Below, piece by piece: positions 45,727 through 54,469 of a stretch of DNA of 64,000 bases. Source of the stretch: Actibacterium atlanticum (GTDB lineage: Bacteria > Pseudomonadota > Alphaproteobacteria > Rhodobacterales > Rhodobacteraceae); NCBI RefSeq assembly GCF_000671395.1, contig NZ_AQQY01000001.1, forward strand, positions 310,001 through 374,000, read 5' to 3'. Both the position numbers and the translations under genes were made by a program. The stretch's first letter is position 1. Every line of letters starts with the position of its first letter. The notes beneath the pieces were generated by a model. That model did no database searches, was not told the DNA's origin, and was given only the letters and a program-made list of their open reading frames with translations.

Positions 45727-45743
45727 CTAGAGGCAGATGAGAC

Positions 45744-48095
45744 ATGTTTGGACTTGATGGCGTCGAGATTGGCCTGATCATCGTTTTCCTGTGCCTCTTT
45801 GGGGGCATTCTTTCAGGCTTTCCGGTGGCGTTTGCCATTGGCGGGGCCGGGGTTATCTCGTTTGGGATCATTGCCGCGCTGGATAGCGCGGGCCTGTTGA
45901 TCCACCAAGCGATTGATACCTCAAGCGCGGCTTACAATGCGCTGGTTGCCCAAGGCATCCACCCGGACGCGATATCAACCTTTAGGTACCCGGACTTACC
46001 AAGATATGCCGAAGCGGTTTTCCCGCAGGGCTGGGAAACCGCGATGAACCGGAACATCTCGTTCGTGGTGAACCGGATGAACGAGCGGGTTCTGGCCGGT
46101 CAGTCGATTGAGACCCTGCTGGCGGTGCTGATGTTCGTTCTGATGGGCATCACGCTGGAGCGTTCCAAGATCGCCAACGATCTGCTGACCACCATGGCGC
46201 GCGTCTTTGGGCCGCTGCCCGGTGGTCTGGCCGTGTCTGTTGTGGTTGTGGGGGCGTTTCTGGCCGCCTCCACCGGCATCGTTGGCGCGACCGTGGTGAC
46301 CATGGGCCTGCTGTCACTGCCCACGATGTTGCGCAACAAATACTCGCCCGAGTTGGCGACCGGTGTGATCGCCGCGTCGGGCACGCTGGGACAGATCATT
46401 CCGCCTTCTATCGTGATCGTTCTGCTGGGCACTTTGGCGGGGGATCTGTATTCAGCCGCGCAGGAAGAACGCGCCGCGCTTGCGGGCTGTTCCGATGCGC
46501 TGACCTATCTGGGTGAGGCCGCGGTAGTTTCCGTTGGCACGCTGTTTCAGGCCGCGATCCTGCCCGGGATCATGCTGGCTTTTCTCTATGGGGCCTACGC
46601 CTTTGGCTATGCGGTGCTGAACCCGAGCAAAGCCCCCCCGGTGGTGTTTGAAGGCTCCAGCAGCGAGCCGGTGACCCGGAGTGAAACGCTGACTTGGTTC
46701 CTGTTTGTACCTGTGGGTCTGATTGCTGCTGCTGTTCTGGCGGGTGCTATGAATCTGTCGGGCAGTCAGGATCTGACAGTCGACAGCATGACCGACGCAG
46801 GTCAGACCGCATCGCTGCGCACCAACGTGTCCGAGCAGTGCAAGGTTTCGATGATCGAGCTGCACGGGCAAGAGAAATGGGACGACGCAGTCGCCCAGCA
46901 GCAGGCCATTGATGCCGCTGGCGGCGTAGCTCAGAGCGAGCGCCTGACCGAGGCACAGATCGCCGAGGCCCGTGCGGCCAAGATCAAAGCTGCGCCTCTG
47001 GTCTCGGGCAGCTTGCTGGCTGGTCTGGTGTTCCTTGGTATCGCGATGAGCGGCGCACGGGGCGTGTCGCCTTCGGCCAACCCGACGCCGCTGCTGATCG
47101 GGGCAGGTGGGGTTGTGTTGACATTGCTGGTCGATGCCGTGCTGGTGGCGCCGGATGCGTCGCCGGGGCAGGCTTTGATGCTGTTGGCCATTCCTTTGCT
47201 GTTGGCCCTGTATGGCACGCGCTATGCGATGGGGCTGTTGGGCAGGAACGATCTGATCCGTGTGGTCTTCCCGCCGCTGGTTCTGATCGTTGCTGTGCTT
47301 GGCTCGATCCTGGGCGGGATCACCAATCCGACCCCGGCGGCGGCGCTGGGCGCAGGGGGGGCGATCATGCTGGCGGCCTATCGCAAGCTGCAGGACGAAG
47401 AAAAGTCTGGCCGTTTGATCATCTGGGCGTCGCTGGCGATTGTTGTGATGATCCTTGTGGGCACCGAGTTCGACCTGCGTCTGGGGCGTGAAGACGTGCC
47501 GCTGGAAGACCTGATCGCCTATTACGCGGCGCGCGGCACCTATTTCTTCGCGATGTTCGGCATCCTGTACAGCTGTTATGTGCTGCTGCGCACGGGTGTG
47601 CTGAAGGTTGTGGTGCGCGAGACGGCCAAGGTGACCTCGATGGTGTTCACCATTCTGATCGGTTCGCAGCTTTTGAACCTGGTGGTGATATCGTTCGGGG
47701 GGGAACATTACATCCAGCAGTTCCTGCGCAGTTTCGACAACCAGATGACGGTGTTCCTCATCGTGATGCTGGTGCTGTTCGTGCTGGGCTTTGTGCTGGA
47801 TTTCCTGGAAATCATCTACATCGTCGTGCCGATTGTGGGGCCGGTGATCTATGGCGGGTCCTTTGATCCGAAATGGGTAACCATCATGATCGCGGTGAAT
47901 CTGCAGACCAGTTTCCTGACGCCGCCCTTTGGCTTTGCGCTGTTCTATCTAAGGGGGGTTGCGCCGAGGGAGGTCACGACGGGGCATATCTATCGCGGGA
48001 TCATACCGTTCGTGTTGATCCAGGTGGTGGGGCTGGCGATCCTGTGGTTCTTCCCGGCGATTGTGACCATCGTGCCGAACCTGCTGCCGAATTAA
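45744..48095 (+). CDS. dctM: TRAP transporter large permease subunit (DctM), enlarged form
   Basis: The sodium-coupled transport subunit, 783 residues against about 430 for ordinary DctM. Residues 1-300 carry the usual N-terminal half (GFPVAFAIGGAG, then LAASTGIVGATVVTMG and GTLGQIIPPSIVIVLLG). Residues about 590-783 carry the C-terminal half (FVLDFLEIIYIVVPIVGPV, LQTSFLTPPFGFALFYLRG). Between them, about 330-560, is an insert with extra hydrophobic segments and a soluble acidic stretch (residues 345-425) containing the single Cys CKVS. A second insertion at 65-115 follows the first helices. I see no frameshift. A terminator follows the gene. Confidence 0.88.
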   Translation: MFGLDGVEIGLIIVFLCLFGGILSGFPVAFAIGGAGVISFGIIAALDSAGLLIHQAIDTSSAAYNALVAQGIHPDAISTFRYPDLPRYAEAVFPQGWETAMNRNISFVVNRMNERVLAGQSIETLLAVLMFVLMGITLERSKIANDLLTTMARVFGPLPGGLAVSVVVVGAFLAASTGIVGATVVTMGLLSLPTMLRNKYSPELATGVIAASGTLGQIIPPSIVIVLLGTLAGDLYSAAQEERAALAGCSDALTYLGEAAVVSVGTLFQAAILPGIMLAFLYGAYAFGYAVLNPSKAPPVVFEGSSSEPVTRSETLTWFLFVPVGLIAAAVLAGAMNLSGSQDLTVDSMTDAGQTASLRTNVSEQCKVSMIELHGQEKWDDAVAQQQAIDAAGGVAQSERLTEAQIAEARAAKIKAAPLVSGSLLAGLVFLGIAMSGARGVSPSANPTPLLIGAGGVVLTLLVDAVLVAPDASPGQALMLLAIPLLLALYGTRYAMGLLGRNDLIRVVFPPLVLIVAVLGSILGGITNPTPAAALGAGGAIMLAAYRKLQDEEKSGRLIIWASLAIVVMILVGTEFDLRLGREDVPLEDLIAYYAARGTYFFAMFGILYSCYVLLRTGVLKVVVRETAKVTSMVFTILIGSQLLNLVVISFGGEHYIQQFLRSFDNQMTVFLIVMLVLFVLGFVLDFLEIIYIVVPIVGPVIYGGSFDPKWVTIMIAVNLQTSFLTPPFGFALFYLRGVAPREVTTGHIYRGIIPFVLIQVVGLAILWFFPAIVTIVPNLLPN

Positions 48096-48120
48096 ACGTC
48101 GGACCGGGTATCAAAATGAA

Positions 48121-48150
48121 AAGCCGCCCTTCGGGGCGGCTTTGTTGTTT
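48121..48150 (+). terminator. Rho-independent terminator after dctM
   Basis: AAGCCGCCC (48121-48129), loop TTCG, GGGCGGCTT (48134-48142), then TGTTGTTTT. It ends the TRAP operon and lies between convergent dctM and bpt. Confidence 0.85.
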
Positions 48151-48188
48151 TCATGTCGCAGCGGGGCCGCTCCGGCGGGTGCACGTGG

Positions 48189-49040
48189 TCAGGTGGACGT
48201 GCGGATTTTGGGCGGAGCGACGGTGTCGGGCAGGGTGATTTGCGCGACTTGTTCGGCGATGGGTTCCACCGACAACGGGTGGGTTGCGGCGGCGTGGTCC
48301 TCGGGCTGGCCAAGGGGTTGCCAGACGCCATCCTTGTGAATTTCCAGCCCCGAAAACTTGGCCTTATAGCCCATTTTCGGGCTGCCCGGCACCCAGTAGC
48401 CCAGATAGACAAAGGGCAGGCCAGCCTCGCGTGCGATTTCGATATGATCAAGAATCAGATGCGTGCCCAGCGAGTGGTTGGCGTAATCCGGGTCATAGAA
48501 AGAATAGACCATCGACACCCCGTTTTCCAAAACATCGGTCAGGCTGACGGCGATCAGCGGGCCGTTGCGGCGGCCTTCCTCGGGGGGGGCGGTGTATTCA
48601 ATGACGCGCGAGCGAACCGGGGTTTCCTCGATCATCGCGGCGAATTCGAAAATGTCCATATCGGCCATGCCGCCATCGGCGTGGCGCGCGTCAAGATAAC
48701 GGCGAAACAGCGAGAACTGTTCTTCGGTTGCCCAGGGCGAAGTCGCATGCCGGCGCAAGCTGGCATTTTTGCGCATGGTTTTGCGTTGGCTGCGGTTAGG
48801 CTCAAAATCAGCCACCCGGATGCGGGCAGACATGCAGGCGCTGCACTCGGCGCAGGCCGGGCGGTAGAGCACGTTCTGCGACCGGCGAAAGCCCTGATAC
48901 GATAGTGTGTTGTTCAGCGGTTCGGCTGTTTCGCCCTGCAGGGCTGTAAACAGCTTTCTTTCCATCCGGCCCTCAAGATAGGGGCAGGGCTGCGGCGCGG
49001 TTACATAGAACTGCGGGGCGATAGGAAGCGTATGGCGCAT
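48189..49040 (-). CDS. bpt: Aspartate/glutamate leucyltransferase (Bpt)
   Basis: Bpt adds leucine from leucyl-tRNA to N-terminal Asp or Glu, marking proteins for ClpAP under the N-degron pathway. The 283-residue protein has the N-terminal cysteine-rich segment typical of the family ([16 protein letters not shown], residue 59 on) and the GNAT-like C-terminal part ([22 protein letters not shown] near 185, [18 protein letters not shown] near 223). It is transcribed leftward, 64 bp from the RDD gene, and faces the TRAP operon terminator. Confidence 0.92.
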   Translation of the reverse strand: MRHTLPIAPQFYVTAPQPCPYLEGRMERKLFTALQGETAEPLNNTLSYQGFRRSQNVLYRPACAECSACMSARIRVADFEPNRSQRKTMRKNASLRRHATSPWATEEQFSLFRRYLDARHADGGMADMDIFEFAAMIEETPVRSRVIEYTAPPEEGRRNGPLIAVSLTDVLENGVSMVYSFYDPDYANHSLGTHLILDHIEIAREAGLPFVYLGYWVPGSPKMGYKAKFSGLEIHKDGVWQPLGQPEDHAAATHPLSVEPIAEQVAQITLPDTVAPPKIRTST

Positions 49041-49103
49041 GTCACCTGTTTGTTTTCGCGGTTACCTTAAACGCTAGCAAAGCAGGCGCGCTTCGCCAAG
49101 CAT

Positions 49104-49559
49104 TTAGCGCGAAAGTCTTCCCGGACGGTTAATGGCTGCACATCCAAGCACCATATCGGGCAGGCCCTGTCCACGCGGCAAAGACAACATGAGCACCACC
49201 GAGATCACCTGAGGCACCACCATTGAAAAGGCGATGCTGAAGGTAAGCGTGTGCACAAAAGCCTGAAACAGGCTGAGGCGTTGCCCATCGCCAGAGCGGA
49301 ATTCGATCGATGTCAGGCGCATGCCCAAGGTTGCAGAACCTGCCGCCAGCGTCACCACCCGATAGGCGAACCCCACCAGCATCATCAGGAAAGGGAAAAA
49401 GAACAGCCCGGTAAAAGCGGTGAATGGCACCACCAAAATGGTCAGCAACAAGATCACAACCGTGTCGATGACAAAGGCAATCAGCCGTTTGACGGGGACG
49501 TCGTTGTAAAACTCGGGCTGTGTGTCCGGGTCGGGCAGACCCCAGTGAAGATCGGTCAT
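49104..49559 (-). CDS. RDD family membrane protein
   Basis: A 151-residue protein with the RDD domain: hydrophobic segments near residues 25-65 (LIAFVIDTVVILLLTILVV, then FTGLFFFPFLMMLVG) and 110-135. The family consensus VKRLIAFVIDT is near 23 and TLGMRLTSIEFRSGDG near 78. The role is unknown; RDD proteins are sometimes ion antiporters. It is 72 bp downstream of the DUF2852 gene, separated by a hairpin. Confidence 0.88.
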   Translation of the reverse strand: MTDLHWGLPDPDTQPEFYNDVPVKRLIAFVIDTVVILLLTILVVPFTAFTGLFFFPFLMMLVGFAYRVVTLAAGSATLGMRLTSIEFRSGDGQRLSLFQAFVHTLTFSIAFSMVVPQVISVVLMLSLPRGQGLPDMVLGCAAINRPGRLSR

Positions 49560-49586
49560 GGCGCTTTCACGTTGTTGGCAAGGGAA

Positions 49587-49608
49587 CGCGCCCCAAGTAT
49601 GGGGCGCG
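49587..49608 (-). terminator. Hairpin between the DUF2852 and RDD genes
   Basis: CGCGCCCC (49587-49594) pairs perfectly with GGGGCGCG (49601-49608) around a 6-nt loop. It follows the DUF2852 stop by 22 bp. The downstream bases are not clearly U-rich, so termination may be incomplete. Confidence 0.5.
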
Positions 49609-49630
49609 CGGCAGAGAGGGAAAAGCGTTT

Positions 49631-50032
49631 TTACAGCTCGACGGGTTCAGCTTCTTTGGTTTCTTTCGCCTTGCGGGCGCGATCATCCATGAAGTCATCA
49701 AATTCCGATTTGTCCTTGGCATCACGCAGACGTTGCAAGAACGCTTCGAACGCTTCTTGTTCGTCTTCCAGACGGCGCAGCGTTTCAGCCTTATAGGCGT
49801 CAAAGGCGCTGTTGCCCGAGGATTTGAAGGCGTGACGGACTTGATGGCGGGTATGGGTGCGTTTCGAGCAGCCGGTGAACATGCGTTTACTCCAGATCAT
49901 ATAGGCAAGAAGGACAAGACCGAGGGGCCAGAAAAAGATGAAACTTAGAACCATGGCCGCGATCCATGCGCCTTTACCGCGCTGATCGAGCCAGTCTTCG
50001 GCTTGTGAAGGCCATGTTGCGACGGAACTCAT
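49631..50032 (-). CDS. DUF2852 family protein
   Basis: A 133-residue protein with one or two hydrophobic segments near residues 23-50 (AAMVLSFIFFWPLGLVLLAYMIW is the core) and a charged, coiled-coil-like C-terminal half (residues 75-125, YKAETLRRLEDEQEAFEAFLQRL). DUF2852 proteins are common in Alphaproteobacteria and uncharacterised. The start at 50032 (MSSVATWPSQ) fits the family better than 50074, which lies inside an upstream palindrome. Two matching palindromes upstream suggest strong specific regulation. Confidence 0.85.
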   Translation of the reverse strand: MSSVATWPSQAEDWLDQRGKGAWIAAMVLSFIFFWPLGLVLLAYMIWSKRMFTGCSKRTHTRHQVRHAFKSSGNSAFDAYKAETLRRLEDEQEAFEAFLQRLRDAKDKSEFDDFMDDRARKAKETKEAEPVEL

Positions 50033-50057
50033 TTGTAATCTCCTGCGTTCAAGTTGA

Positions 50058-50134
50058 ATGTGAATGTCTTTCACATCCTCAAGATCGGGAGTGCGTCCGC
50101 CTTTATCAAGGGTTAATGTGAATGATTTTTACAT
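50058..50134 (-). promoter_or_regulatory. Two copies of a palindromic operator upstream of the DUF2852 gene
   Basis: ATGTGAA-TGTCT-TTCACAT (50058-50076) is a perfect 7-bp inverted repeat with a 5-bp spacer. ATGTGAA-TGATT-TTTACAT (50116-50134) repeats the pattern with one mismatch, exactly 58 bp away. Both sit upstream of the DUF2852 start at 50032; the distal copy touches the end of the ybaK-like gene. The TGTGA/TCACA core recalls CRP/FNR sites, but the spacing is 7 rather than 6. Confidence 0.6.
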
Positions 50135-50611
50135 TAACTTTGATTGCGACGTAAAATCAGACACTTGCGCGCCCGTCATTTGCTGTAAATCAGAGGATTT
50201 TAGCGCAAAGACATGGCGCGGCGTGCCGGCTGCGGCCCAGATCAGATCGAATTCCAGCAGTCGTGGGTCGGCAAAAGCGCGGATCGGGTTCAGATGCCCC
50301 ACGGGCGCGACCCCGCCAATGGCAAAGCCGGTCTGGGCGCGGATTAACTTGGCATCGGCCTTGCCCAACGGCTCGCCCGCCAAAGCAGTGGCTTTGTCAG
50401 AACACACCCGGTTGCCGCCTGCGGTCAGAAACAGAACCGCCTGACCGCTATCTTCGCCGCGAAAGATGATGGATTTGGCGATCTGGTCGATGTGGCAACC
50501 CACGGCATCCGCGGCCTCGGCGGCGGTGCGGGCCTGACCCACCTCGCGCAGGTCAACCTCTACCCCTGCGGCCTCAAGCGCCGCTTTCACACGTTTCAAA
50601 CTCTTGCTCAT
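50129..50611 (-). CDS. YbaK/EbsC family aminoacyl-tRNA deacylase-like protein
   Basis: A 160-residue protein of the YbaK/ProX fold, which hydrolyses mischarged tRNAs such as Cys-tRNA-Pro or Ala-tRNA-Pro. Conserved parts include CHIDQIAKSIIFRG near residue 38 (with the catalytic-site Lys) and GFAIGGVAPVGHLNPIRAF near 95 (the GxxPxG signature). The start at 50611 begins the family N-terminus; an open frame to 50701 overlaps glnE. It is divergent from glnE by 75 bp. Confidence 0.88.
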   Translation of the reverse strand: MSKSLKRVKAALEAAGVEVDLREVGQARTAAEAADAVGCHIDQIAKSIIFRGEDSGQAVLFLTAGGNRVCSDKATALAGEPLGKADAKLIRAQTGFAIGGVAPVGHLNPIRAFADPRLLEFDLIWAAAGTPRHVFALKSSDLQQMTGAQVSDFTSQSKLM

Positions 50612-50686
50612 GAACGCGACAATAACGGGGCGGGCGGGGCCTTCAACCCCGTTGACCCAGACGCGCGGCGAGGGCATCACTTGGGC

Positions 50687-53470
50687 ATGAAGTTTACCCA
50701 ACGCATTACCCGCGCGCCCATCGCCTATGACGCTGAACTGGGGGCCGCATTGGCGGACCCGTTGCTGGATTTGCCGCCCGAGTTGCGCGAAGTTTTACAA
50801 GGCACCGCCGGATGCAGCCCCTATCTGAAGAACCTGATGGGGCGCGAGTCCGAATGGCTGGCGCAGGCTTTGGCGGGCACACCCGAGGAAGCGATGAACG
50901 GGCTGTTGGCGGATGTTCGTGCGCTGCCGCTGGATCAGCTGAAAGTCGGGATGCGGCAGGCCAAAAGGCGCGGGGCGCTGTTGATTGCGCTGGCTGATCT
51001 GGCGGGGGTCTGGGCGCTGGAACCTGTCACAACCGCGCTGACCAATCTGGCAGATACGTGCATTGATACCACGATCAAGGCGCTTCTGGCGCCCGAGGTA
51101 AAGCGCGGCAAGTTGCCTGGCATGGGGGAAGATGACATAGAAACCGCTTGCGGCATGGTCGCGATGGCGATGGGCAAACAGGGCGCCTATGAACTGAACT
51201 ATTCGTCAGACATTGACCTGATTTGCCTCTTTGATCAAACCCGGTTTGACCCCAAAGAGTACCAATACGCCCGTGCTAGTTTCATCCGCGTGACCCGCAA
51301 AATGGCGACGATGCTGTCGGATATCACCGGGGACGGCTATGTGTTCCGCACCGATCTGCGGCTGCGCCCCGATGCCTCGGTCACGCCGGTCTGCCTGGCG
51401 ATGGAACCGGCCGAGCGTTATTATGAAAGCCTTGGTCGCACATGGGAACGGGCCGCGCATATTAAGGCGCGTCCCTGCGCCGGGGATCTGGACGCCGGTT
51501 GGGCCTATCTGGAACGCCTGCGGCCGTTCATCTGGCGCAAACATTTGGATTTCGCGGCCATTCAGGACGCCCATGACATGCGCATGGCGATCCGCGACCA
51601 CAAAGGCTTGCATGGTGACGTGACCATCGAGGGCCACAATTTGAAACTGGGGCAGGGCGGCATTCGCGAGATCGAGTTTTTCACCCAGACAAGGCAGCTG
51701 ATCGCCGGTGGGCGCGACCCGGACCTGCGGGTGCGTGGCACCGTCGAGGGGTTGGCAAAGCTGGCCGAGAAAGACTGGCTACCGGTTGAAACCTCGGACG
51801 CGCTGGCCGACCATTACCGTGCCCACCGCGAGATCGAACACCGCCTGCAAATGGTCAACGACGCCCAAACCCATTCGATGCCCACGTCGGCGGATGGGAT
51901 AGACCGGATCGCGCGGTTTTGTGGTGAAAGCGACACTGAAAATTTCCGTGCTAAGCTGCGTGATCGCCTGCATGCCGTGGCCCAGCTGACCGATGCCTTC
52001 TTTGCCCCCGAAGGAGCCGAGGAAACGCCGAAGTCTGATGGTGTTTCAGACGCGGCGCGCCAGATCATGGAACGTTGGCCAACCTATCCGGCGTTGCGCT
52101 CGCCCCGGGCGGTTGAACTGTTCAACCGCCTGAAGCCTGGCATTCTGGCGCGGCTGCAAACAGCCGCAAAACCAGAAGAGGCCTTGTCGGCATTTGATGG
52201 TTTCCTGTCGGGGTTGCCAGCCGGGGTTCAGGTGTTTTCCCTGTTTCAGGCCAACCCGCAACTTGTTGATTTGATTGTTGATATCGCATCAACTGCGCCC
52301 GAGCTTGCGCGCTATCTGTCGCGCAATGCCAGCGTGCTGGACGCGGTGATCGGCGGCGATTTTTTTGCCGATTGGCCCGGGCGTGATGGGTTGCAAACTG
52401 ACTTGGCCGCGCGACTGGCCGAAGTGGGCGATTACGAGGGCCAGCTGGATACCGCACGGCGTTGGGCCAAGGAGTGGCACTTCCGCACCGGCGTACATTT
52501 CCTGCGCGGCGTGATTGATGCGGACGAGGCCAGCAGCCAATACGCCGATCTTGCAGGCGCCGTTCTGGGCGCGCTTTGGCCCTGTGTCGTCGCTAATTTC
52601 GCCGAAAAACACGGGGTGCCGCCGGGCAAGGGTGCTGTGGTTCTGGGCATGGGATCGCTTGGTGCCGCGCGGCTGACGGCGCGCTCTGATCTGGATCTGA
52701 TCGTGATTTATGACGCCGATGGCGTGGCAGAATCCGAGGGTCGCCGCCCGCTGCCCGCGCGTACCTATTACGCCCGCCTGACCAAGGCTTTGGTCACCGC
52801 CCTGTCGGCACCGATGGCCGAAGGGATGCTTTATGAGGTCGACATGCGCCTGCGGCCTTCGGGCAATCAGGGGCCGGTTGCGACCTCGTTTCAATCCTTC
52901 CAGACTTATCAGCGCGAAGAGGCCTGGGTATGGGAACACCTTGCCCTGACCCGCGCCCGCGTGATCGCGGGGGATGCTGCTCTGGGGGATCAAATCGAAA
53001 GCTTCCGCCGCGCGATGCTGGCGGGGCTGGCGGATGGCGCACGGATTTCCGAGGGGGTGGAAGACATGCGCCGGCGTTTGTCCGAAGCCAAGCCCGCCAA
53101 AGGCATCTGGGATGTCAAACTGGGGCCGGGACGGGGACAGGATATCGAGCTGTTGGCGTCGACAGCCGCCTTGATGGCCGGGGCAGTGGCCACCAATGTG
53201 CGGGCACAGTTACAGGCAGGTTGGTTAGAGTCCGGCAAGGCGGATGTCCTGTGCCAAGCCTATGTTTTATTTCGCAAAGTTCAGTTAGCGACCAGCCTGT
53301 TGACCGACAAGGCGCTGAACCCGTCCGAGCTGGGCGAAGGCGGGAGGGTGTTCTTTTTGAAGGCGACCGGGGCCGAAGAGGTAGACACGCTTGCCTCGCA
53401 GTTGGAACAGGTCCAAATGAACAGTGATCAGATCATTTCGGAAGTGTTGGAGAGAATGAAAGATGAATGA
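50687..53470 (+). CDS. glnE: Glutamine synthetase adenylyltransferase/deadenylylase
   Basis: GlnE adds and removes AMP on glutamine synthetase in response to PII, tuning nitrogen assimilation. The 927-residue protein has two nucleotidyltransferase domains. The N-terminal (deadenylylating) active site is MAMGKQGAYELNYSSDIDLICLF near residue 164; the C-terminal (adenylylating) one is LGMGSLGAARLTARSDLDLIVIYD near 652. PII-type regulatory helical regions follow each. The ATG at 50687 is chosen; the open frame back to 50492 overlaps ybaK. The last 8 bp overlap the next small gene. Confidence 0.94.
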   Translation: MKFTQRITRAPIAYDAELGAALADPLLDLPPELREVLQGTAGCSPYLKNLMGRESEWLAQALAGTPEEAMNGLLADVRALPLDQLKVGMRQAKRRGALLIALADLAGVWALEPVTTALTNLADTCIDTTIKALLAPEVKRGKLPGMGEDDIETACGMVAMAMGKQGAYELNYSSDIDLICLFDQTRFDPKEYQYARASFIRVTRKMATMLSDITGDGYVFRTDLRLRPDASVTPVCLAMEPAERYYESLGRTWERAAHIKARPCAGDLDAGWAYLERLRPFIWRKHLDFAAIQDAHDMRMAIRDHKGLHGDVTIEGHNLKLGQGGIREIEFFTQTRQLIAGGRDPDLRVRGTVEGLAKLAEKDWLPVETSDALADHYRAHREIEHRLQMVNDAQTHSMPTSADGIDRIARFCGESDTENFRAKLRDRLHAVAQLTDAFFAPEGAEETPKSDGVSDAARQIMERWPTYPALRSPRAVELFNRLKPGILARLQTAAKPEEALSAFDGFLSGLPAGVQVFSLFQANPQLVDLIVDIASTAPELARYLSRNASVLDAVIGGDFFADWPGRDGLQTDLAARLAEVGDYEGQLDTARRWAKEWHFRTGVHFLRGVIDADEASSQYADLAGAVLGALWPCVVANFAEKHGVPPGKGAVVLGMGSLGAARLTARSDLDLIVIYDADGVAESEGRRPLPARTYYARLTKALVTALSAPMAEGMLYEVDMRLRPSGNQGPVATSFQSFQTYQREEAWVWEHLALTRARVIAGDAALGDQIESFRRAMLAGLADGARISEGVEDMRRRLSEAKPAKGIWDVKLGPGRGQDIELLASTAALMAGAVATNVRAQLQAGWLESGKADVLCQAYVLFRKVQLATSLLTDKALNPSELGEGGRVFFLKATGAEEVDTLASQLEQVQMNSDQIISEVLERMKDE

Positions 53471-53732
53471 TGTTCAGGATTTCGATCCCAAAGGACTGAT
53501 CCGCGAGGCTTATCGGATTGAGGGCATCAACCTTCCCGATTGTCGCACCATTTTTCTGGACTGGGCGCTCAGTGTCCGAGGCGAGACATTTACCCATGTT
53601 CAGGCCTTGTTGGATCTCTATGGCGTGGATGCGCCCGACCACCCGATGACACAGGTGCTGAATGCGGCGCTTGAGGGGCCAGCGTCCCCGCAGCGCCGCG
53701 GGGGGCGTGCCGCGCGAAAGCCACAGGCCTAG
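53463..53732 (+). CDS. Small conserved protein overlapping glnE
   Basis: An 89-residue soluble protein beginning MNDVQDFDPKGLIREAYRIEG, with a helical core (about 25-70) and a basic tail (RRGGRAARKPQA). The motif REAYRIEGINLPDCRTIFLDW resembles small proteins of unknown function found in Rhodobacteraceae. Its start overlaps the glnE stop by 8 bp, so it is probably translationally coupled to it. A link to nitrogen control is suggested only by position. Confidence 0.75.
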   Translation: MNDVQDFDPKGLIREAYRIEGINLPDCRTIFLDWALSVRGETFTHVQALLDLYGVDAPDHPMTQVLNAALEGPASPQRRGGRAARKPQA

Positions 53733-53764
53733 CCCCGCGGCCCTCCCCCGATCCCCGGCTACGC

Positions 53765-54406
53765 CTATCGCGGCAGGGCGGCGGCTTCGGCGGCCAGCGC
53801 GGTGATGCCGTCCCAATCGCCATTAGCGATCAGGTCATTGGGCGCCACCCACGAGCCCCCTGCGCATAGAACATTGGGCAGGCTCAGGTAATCGGTCGCG
53901 TTTGTCGGGCTTACGCCACCGGTGGGGCAGAACCGGATTTGCGGAAGCGGGGAAGCCAGTGATTTCAACAGCTTGGCACCGCCTGCGGCTTCGGCCGGAA
54001 AGAACTTTTGCACCGTATAGCCGCGCTCCAGCAGCGCCATTGCCTCAGACGCCGAAGCGGCCCCCGGCAGCAGCGGCAGATCGGCTTCTTCGCAGGCCTC
54101 CAGCAATGTCTGGGTCGATCCGGGGGAAACACCAAAGGTCGCGCCCGCGTCCTTCGCGGCGGCGACATCCGCAGGGGTCAGCAGGGTGCCCGCGCCAACG
54201 ACGCCACCTTCTACGCTGGCCATTTCGGCGATGACCTCAAGCGCAGCATCCGTGCGCAGCGTTACCTCAAGCACCGGCAGACCGCCCTTCACCAACGCCT
54301 GCGCAAGGGGTTTGGCGGTGGCAACGTCTTCGACCACCAACACCGGGATGATCGGGGCGAGGCGACAAATTGCTTCGGATTTCACGCTGGCTTCTTGCGG
54401 GGTCAT
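53765..54406 (-). CDS. eda: KDPG/KHG aldolase
   Basis: Eda cleaves 2-keto-3-deoxy-6-phosphogluconate to pyruvate and glyceraldehyde 3-phosphate, completing the Entner-Doudoroff pathway, the main sugar route in many Rhodobacteraceae. The 213-residue protein has Glu47 in VLEVTLRT, the Schiff-base Lys134 in VQKFFPAEA, and the phosphate-binding CPTGGVSPTN near 162. No edd or zwf gene is next to it here. It is 63 bp downstream of a membrane protein gene on the same strand. Confidence 0.94.
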   Translation of the reverse strand: MTPQEASVKSEAICRLAPIIPVLVVEDVATAKPLAQALVKGGLPVLEVTLRTDAALEVIAEMASVEGGVVGAGTLLTPADVAAAKDAGATFGVSPGSTQTLLEACEEADLPLLPGAASASEAMALLERGYTVQKFFPAEAAGGAKLLKSLASPLPQIRFCPTGGVSPTNATDYLSLPNVLCAGGSWVAPNDLIANGDWDGITALAAEAAALPR

Positions 54407-54445
54407 GGGGCGCTCCTTGGGGTTCGTTAGCGCTCACATATCGTG

Positions 54446-54469
54446 TTTTTCTGTCGTTGCACAGAAAAA
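54446..54469. promoter_or_regulatory. AT-rich inverted repeat upstream of eda
   Basis: TTTTTCTGT (54446-54454) and ACAGAAAAA (54461-54469) form a perfect 9-bp inverted repeat with a 6-nt spacer, directly after the stop of the membrane protein gene and 40 bp before the eda start. It could be a weak terminator or an operator for eda. Confidence 0.35.

Noticed and set aside
46452-47708. A 418-codon minus-strand frame inside dctM
   Set aside because: Its product is a run of His, Gln, Arg and Asp without family features. It is the antisense shadow of a hydrophobic membrane protein gene.
50058-50076. A CRP/FNR site upstream of the DUF2852 gene
   Set aside because: TGTGA and TCACA are separated by 7 bp, one more than the CRP spacing, and the FNR core TTGAT is absent. 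I kept it as an unassigned operator.
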